Shown: piece by piece, positions 31,891 to 37,183 of the stretch
Layout of the letters: each line of letters starts with the position of its first letter
Position numbering within the stretch: the first letter of the stretch is position 1
Source of the DNA: Paramoeba atlantica
Lineage: Eukaryota > Discosea
NCBI GenBank assembly: GCA_977017575.1
Contig: CDRNVI010000174.1
Coordinates: 1-37,183 of the forward strand
DNA length: 37,183 bases
Reading direction: 5' to 3'
Made by a program: the position numbers and the translations under genes
The notes under the pieces: model-generated
What the model was told of the DNA's origin: nothing
Database searches by the model: none
What the model saw: the letters and a program-made list of their open reading frames with translations, nothing else

Positions 31891-32088
31891 ACCACCAAGA
31901 AATAAGAGCACTCTTATTTTTTAATGGATTGAGATTTTTTTGTGCTTTAGTTTTCTTTCTTTTTTTTCTTTTTTTCTTTTTTTTCTTTTATTTTTTCTCT
32001 TCTTTTTCTTTTTTTTTCTCTCTTTTATTCTTTTTTGTCTCTTGCTCCTCCAATCCTTTTTTTTTTTCTCTTCTCCCTCTTTCTTCCT

Positions 32089-32141
<53 letters not shown>

Positions 32142-33426
32142 TCTTTTTTCTTTTTGCTAATTTTCCTCTTTTGCCTCTTTTTCTCTTACCAAAGTATTGT
32201 TGGGGGTTTAGGGGTGATATTGTAGACTACATTTAATTAAGTTTATAAGCTTTTCTCCCTCTCCTTTCATTGCTCCTCCTTTTTTCCTTCCCTTCCTCCC
32301 TTTCTCTGTGTTCAATTTGCTTTCCTTTCTTTTGTTTCATCTTTGACATGTCCTGTCTGTGTGTGGCCAAAATCTACTCTCCTCTTTTCTGATTTATTTT
32401 TTTTCTTTTACTTTCTTTTTTGTTTTTTGGAGTTCAAAATAATAAAAAAGAAAGGTTAAAGGTTTGTTTTGTTTTTTTGAAAAATCAAAAAAATATTAAT
32501 AAAAAAATCAATTTTTGATTTGTTTTATTTTTTGGTTTTTTTGAAAAAAAATGAAAAACACAAACACACAACACAATGATCACAAATGAAAAACAAACTA
32601 ATATCACCTTAACAACAAAGAAAAAAACCATTAACCCTTCCTTTTATCAATACCAACTATTGCACAAGTCTCTGGACTTATGGAGAGTTGGCCTCCTCCC
32701 TTCAGCAGTGGTGTGGTGCCCCTTTGTCTGTGTAAAGATGACAAAAAGATGAAAAATCTGGAAATTGAAACACTAGGGTTTAGGGTTGTTATTTATGGTT
32801 GTTGTTGGTTGTGTTGTTGCCTCTTTATGCTTGGTGAATCAGCAAACACTTTTATTTTTTTTTAGAAGAGGAGGGGATGTCTCTTTAAGGTTAGAGTTTA
32901 GACTTCAATTTTCAGTGTGCCAGTAAGCTGCTTCTTAAATCTTTTTTTTTTGTTTTAAGAACTCTGCCAACATAGCGGTAGAGTTTTCTTTTGTTTTCTT
33001 TCTTCTCTAAACCCACAAATATTCTAACAAAAAAAAAACAAAAAAATTCTCAAAAATTCTCAAAAAAATTCTCAAAAAATTCTCAAAAAAAAACAAAAAA
33101 AATTCTCACAAAAATAAAAATAAAAAAAAGCAGAGTTCCTACCCCCTCCCATTTTTCAAGCACAAAAATCCCTTTTTTGCAGACACTTTTTTTTATTTTT
33201 TTGAGAATTTTTTGTTTTTTTTTTTGTTTTTTTTTTTATTTTTTTTTATTTTTTTTTTTTTTTTGAATTCTCCACACAAGAGAAATATTGAACACATTTT
33301 TTGTGTTAGTTTCTTTCCATGTCCCATAAAGTCCTTTTTCCCTCTCTTTGTCAAAAAGACTGTTGAACATACTGGTGTTTACAAAAAAGAGAAGAAAGAG
33401 AAGCAAAAAAATGAAAAGTGCAAGTG
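31891..33426. other. Subtelomeric low-complexity stretch
   Basis: T/C tract at 31928-32180, then GC-richer unique sequence at 32190-32380 and 32640-32840. It includes telomere-like words GGGTTTAGGGG (32204) and TAGGGTTTAGGG (32774), and A/T homopolymers around 33030-33265 with repeated ATTCTCAAAAA units. A plus-strand frame at 32680-32865 has no recognisable product. No gene is supported. Confidence 0.5.
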
Positions 33427-34518
33427 ATGAATGAGGACAATTTTTACTTAACAGCATTTCAATGCAACCCCCCTTCCTTTTCTTTACCACCTTTGAGAAA
33501 GGAGGAGGAGAAGTTTACAATATTATCACCTTTTTCAGTTTCTATTCCAGAGCCTTTCAAAAATTATTATCTTTCCTCCTCTGTTCTCAGCAGCAGCAAC
33601 AGAAGCAGCCTTTTAAACCCTCTCAACAAACCTGGAAAAGAACACAAAATTCTTCCCTTTTTTTCACTTCATGAATATCATATCTTTATGAACACAAACC
33701 TTCCTCAACCACTTCTAACATTTCCACCAGTTTTTTCCCAATATTTGAGCATCTTCTTTTTCTTTTTGAAGAATTCTTGTTATTTTTTACAAAAACAAAC
33801 TTCAAAAAATTTTGATCTTAAAGAAACAATTATAATTAGGTATACTGTTAATGCAATTGGGGCAACAGGTTTTTTCTTTAATTTTTTATCTCTTTTTTCT
33901 TTGTTTTTTTTGTTTATCTTTTTTCTCTAACCTTATTTTTGTTTCTTTTTCATCTGTTTGTCTTACACCCTAACCCACCCCCTTTAATTGTTTTCCCCTA
34001 ATTTTGGATTAGGTTTTGAAAAACCCTACAATTTTGTCCATCATTTTGGAGTTGCTAATAATCCACTTGAATGAAAAATTCCCTAATGGAAAAAACAATT
34101 ATGGCTTCAAAGGAAATACCTATGTTCTCTTCTTGATGATTGCTTCACTTCTGGGGAATTTGTAATCTATGTTTCTTTAATGACATCGAATGACCAATCA
34201 GTCAAATGGCACTCTAATGAATGTGATATTACATTTTAAATTGTTATTTTTTTAGAAATGTTTGTTGGTGAAAGTTTTTTTGAATTTGAAGACCCAACAG
34301 GAGCATATACAATTTAAATTCTAATTATTCCAGGAACAATAATTGTTTTTGATGGACATTTGTGACATTGAAAAATTGCAATGGAAAATTTTCGTAGGGA
34401 ACAATACACTGTTATTTTTTTTAAAAATTATGACCAGCAATTCTCTTCTCTGGATAATATTATATGGCCTCCTCACTCTTATCATATTTCTTATAATAAA
34501 AATATTCTTTTTTTTTAA
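33427..34518 (+). CDS. 2-oxoglutarate/Fe(II) oxygenase-like gene with in-frame UAA and UGA
   Basis: Exon 1 (33427-33868) begins MNEDNFYLTAFQCNPP and is open under the standard code to a G/GTTTTT donor. Exon 2 starts at 34013 after ATTAG, in phase. Exon 2 resembles the double-stranded beta-helix core of prolyl-4-hydroxylase-type oxygenases: KWHSNECDITF (first metal-ligand region, with Asn where Asp is usual), then MFVGESFFEFED, PGTIIVFDGHL followed by an H (distal His region), and an Arg before EQYTVIFF. Inside this core are TAA at 34084, 34237 and 34315 and TGA at 34072, 34363 and 34369, with no frameshift. TAA sits where Gln and TGA where Trp would suit. Four other Trp codons are TGG. The end is uncertain: TAA at 34516 or later. 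Either a recoded gene or a transition-decayed pseudogene. Confidence 0.5.
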
Positions 34519-36238
34519 ATTCAAAAAAATTCAAAGATTTTTAATTGTTATTTTTATGGTGGGTGGTTTCAGGGTTTAAGGTTTTGGAAGAAAAAAAATC
34601 AAAAGAAGAAGAAAATCAACAAACATCAAACACCAATCCACCAATTTTTTCTTCTTGATTTTGATTCAAATATTAATTCTTTGAAAAAAAAAAGAATTGA
34701 CACAAAAAAACAACAATGAAAAGATGTCTTTTTATTTGGAACACTGATTTTTTTTTTGTTTTTTTTTTTTTGTTTTTTTTATTTTTGAAATGAAAAAGAG
34801 GATTTGGGTTTTGAGTTGTTCCAGTGATCCTTTTGTTGTGTTGTCCAATGTTTGGCAGTCTTGTGAGTATTAAGAGGGAAAGGAGAGGAAGAAGATGTAT
34901 TATGATAATGGCAAACTATGAAAGAAGGGGGGGGAGGAAAGAAGTGGTGTTAAGATGAGGAAAGATCATCTCACACAATAATTGATGCATGTGGTTGTTG
35001 TTGTTTGTTGTTGTTTGTTGAGAGAGTGAACATCAAGCTTTTCAGCAGTGATAAATCATTTCTTTTTGTTGGTTTGTTCTAATTTGATTATTATGAAAGA
35101 AGAGAGATATATTTTTATTGACTTATGTAATTAGTGATTTATTGAAGAGAATTAATTGACAGCATCCAAAGAGATTTAGGGTTTTGAAGGGAGGGGGAGA
35201 GAGAGAGCAAAAGAGACTCAAGAGAAGAGAAAGAAAGAGAAAGAGGTTTCAAGAAGGTTTTTTATTTTTTTTTTTTTTTTTTTTAATTTAAAACAACAAG
35301 ATAATATTTTTTTTATTTTATCTTTCAAAACACTAATTCAATATTCTTTTTTCTTTTTTTCTTTTTTTAAAGAAAGAGACAACAATGATAATATCACAGC
35401 AGGAGTTGAATATAATGAAGAGAAAAAAAAAGAAAAGATTAAGTTGAATACTCAATTTATTTTTTCTTTTCTCTCATTTTGAGTTTCAAAACAAATGAAA
35501 ATCAAGAGAAGAAGAGAGGGGGGTGGAGAGAGAGAGAAAGGGGTTTAAAAGTTGTGTTTCTTCTCTTTCTTCTTCTGATGTTTGAATAATATTGAGGAGG
35601 GTTAGAGTTTAAGCTTAAAAAAAGGTTTTTCTTTTCTTTTTTTGTTTCAAAGAATTCTTTTTATTATGAAAGATTAATTTATGGTTTTTTTTGAAAAAAA
35701 GAAAAACATTTTTGTTTTTGCTTGTTTTCTTTTTTTAGAGGTACACATGGAAAGACTAAGGTGTGGTGAGAAAGAGTGAGGACAACAATAACTTTTTCAA
35801 AAAGGTTTTTTTTGAATTTTTTTGAATGTTGGTTTAACTTTTTGTTTCACTTTCATGGTTAGAAAGAGCTTTTTCTCTTTTTGCTAAAAGAGTACACATG
35901 CAAAAACAAAGAGTTTTCTCTCTTTTTTCAAGTAACCAACAACACCAACTCAAACAAACAAGCAACACACACTCACTCCTCCCCCTCCCTCCTTTCTTCT
36001 CTGGACAACTGGTTTTTGAGGTATTATTTTCAACACTTTCCTTTGAGTGAATATTGTTTTTTGTTTTTATGAGGGTTTTCTGGTTTTCTGATTTTTGGTG
36101 ATGATTAAAAATGAATTTTAACTCTCTTTTTTTCTTATTGTTAGAAGAGACATGAAGCAGCTTAAGATAAGCATCCTTCCTCCCTTCTCCCTCCCCCCCT
36201 TCTCTAATCCTTCAGAAGAGAAGAGAATATTATCATGT

Positions 36239-36264
36239 GTTGTATTGTATTGTATTGTATTGTA
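36239..36264. repeat. TTGTA microsatellite
   Basis: Five copies of TTGTA in a row, just proximal to the telomere. Confidence 0.9.
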
Positions 36265-36433
36265 CATTGTGTCTAGGTGTGTGGTGTGTGTGAATCAATA
36301 GAGTACACTCTTTATTTTTTGTTGGCCAGTATAGTGTAGTTCCACACTTTGGTGTGTAATCTTTCACCCAATTCAAGAAAATCATCCATCCACCATTTGC
36401 TCTGCTCTCCCTCCCCCAAAATAATACATATAT

Positions 36434-36457
36434 GCTGGCTGGCTGGCTGGCTGGCTT
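36434..36457. repeat. GGCT microsatellite
   Basis: Five to six copies of the tetranucleotide GGCT about 20 bases before the telomere repeats. Confidence 0.9.
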
Positions 36458-36477
36458 GTAAAAAGGGTTTATTCTAA

Positions 36478-37183
36478 TTAGGGTTTAGGGTTTAGGGTTT
36501 AGGGTTTAGGGTTTAGGGTTTAGGGTTTTAGGGTTTAGGGTTTAGGGTTTAGGGTTTAGGGTTTAGGGTTTAGGGTTTAGGGTTTAGGGTTTAGGGTTTA
36601 GGGTTTAGGGTTTAGGGTTTAGGGTTTAGGGTTTAGGGTTTAGGGTTTAGGGTTTAGGGTTTAGGGTTTAGGGTTTAGGGTTTAGGGTTTAGGGTTTAGG
36701 GTTTAGGGTTTAGGGTTTAGGGTTTAGGGTTTAGGGTTTAGGGTTTAGGGTTTAGGGTTTAGGGTTTAGGGTTTAGGGTTTAGGGTTTAGGGTTTAGGGT
36801 TTAGGGTTTAGGGTTTAGGGTTTAGGGTTTAGGGTTTAGGGTTTAGGGTTTAGGGTTTAGGGTTTAGGGTTTAGGGTTTAGGGTTTAGGGTTTAGGGTTT
36901 AGGGTTTAGGGTTTAGGGTTTAGGGTTTAGGGTTTAGGGTTTAGGGTTTAGGGTTTAGGGTTTAGGGTTTAGGGTTTAGGGTTTAGGGTTTAGGGTTTAG
37001 GGTTTAGGGTTTAGGGTTTAGGGTTTAGGGTTTAGGGTTTAGGGTTTAGGGTTTAGGGTTTAGGGTTTAGGGTTTAGGGTTTAGGGTTTAGGGTTTAGGG
37101 TTTAGGGTTTAGGGTTTAGGGTTTAGGGTTTAGGGTTTAGGGTTTAGGGTTTAGGGTTTAGGGTTTAGGGTTTAGGGTTTAGG
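36478..37183 (+). repeat. Telomere, (TTTAGGG) about 100 copies
   Basis: A continuous array of TTTAGGG reaches the window's end with the G-rich strand running 5' to 3' toward it, as at a right chromosome end. One variant, TTTTAGGG, lies at about 36527-36534, seven repeats in; no other variant was seen. This repeat occurs in plants, many algae, dinoflagellates and related alveolates, and other protists. Confidence 0.98.

Larger units (their letters stand above)
34519..36477. other. Subtelomeric stretch, no gene seen
   Basis: Mostly homopolymer runs, GA-rich patches (35190-35250, 35500-35545) and TTGTTG repeats (34992-35022). Single TTTAGGG-like words appear near 35175 and 35600. Coding sequence is not supported, although an open frame could extend the preceding gene to about 34718. 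Confidence 0.5.

Noticed and set aside
1-37183. CRISPR arrays, rRNA genes, intact tRNA genes
   Set aside because: No spaced palindromic repeat array, no rRNA core sequence and no full cloverleaf was seen. The tandem arrays present are satellites, coding repeats or telomere.

Overview
The window is the right end of a eukaryotic chromosome. It finishes in about 100 copies of the plant/protist-type telomere repeat TTTAGGG (36478-37183) and carries a piece of bacterial DNA at its other end. Most of it is very AT-rich, with long pyrimidine or purine tracts. The host genes have many short GT-AG introns whose sense strand is pyrimidine-rich. This suggests a protist rather than a plant or animal, possibly a gut flagellate with bacterial partners; the species cannot be named from the sequence.

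Layout. 1-1088: bacterial lolC-lolD (lipoprotein export), with higher GC and no introns. The block ends abruptly inside an intron of a host gene. 1239-3405 (-): a ten-exon gene for an HRD3/SEL1L-type ERAD protein, whose 3' part is replaced by the bacterial block. 3639-4437 (-): an unidentified candidate gene. 4653-11192 (+): a 19-exon gene for a secreted or surface trypsin-fold protease of lysyl-endopeptidase type, with a complete catalytic triad, a 3.1-kb Thr-Pro/Ser-Pro stalk, one membrane segment and a short tail.

11628-20236 is a nest of mobile DNA. A broken Ty3-like LTR retroelement abuts the left end of a terminal-inverted-repeat (TIR) DNA element, and a second 2.4-kb copy of that TIR element sits inside its reverse transcriptase. 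A second gag-like fossil and tRNA-derived short repeats follow.

22-25.5 kb and 33.4-34.5 kb hold three genes that are hard to see under the standard code. They read as proteins only if UAA/UAG are taken as Gln and UGA as Trp. The best case is a 2-oxoglutarate/Fe(II)-oxygenase-like gene at 33427-34518. The two well-resolved genes at the left end show no such codons. Either the right-hand genes are decayed, or the code is altered and the contig joins two genomes. This is the most interesting question in the window.

25.8-36.4 kb is subtelomeric repeat: 93-bp direct repeats containing a head-to-head telomere-like motif, a diverged ~187-bp tandem repeat, a 15-copy ~178-bp satellite, long T/C tracts and microsatellites, then the telomere.
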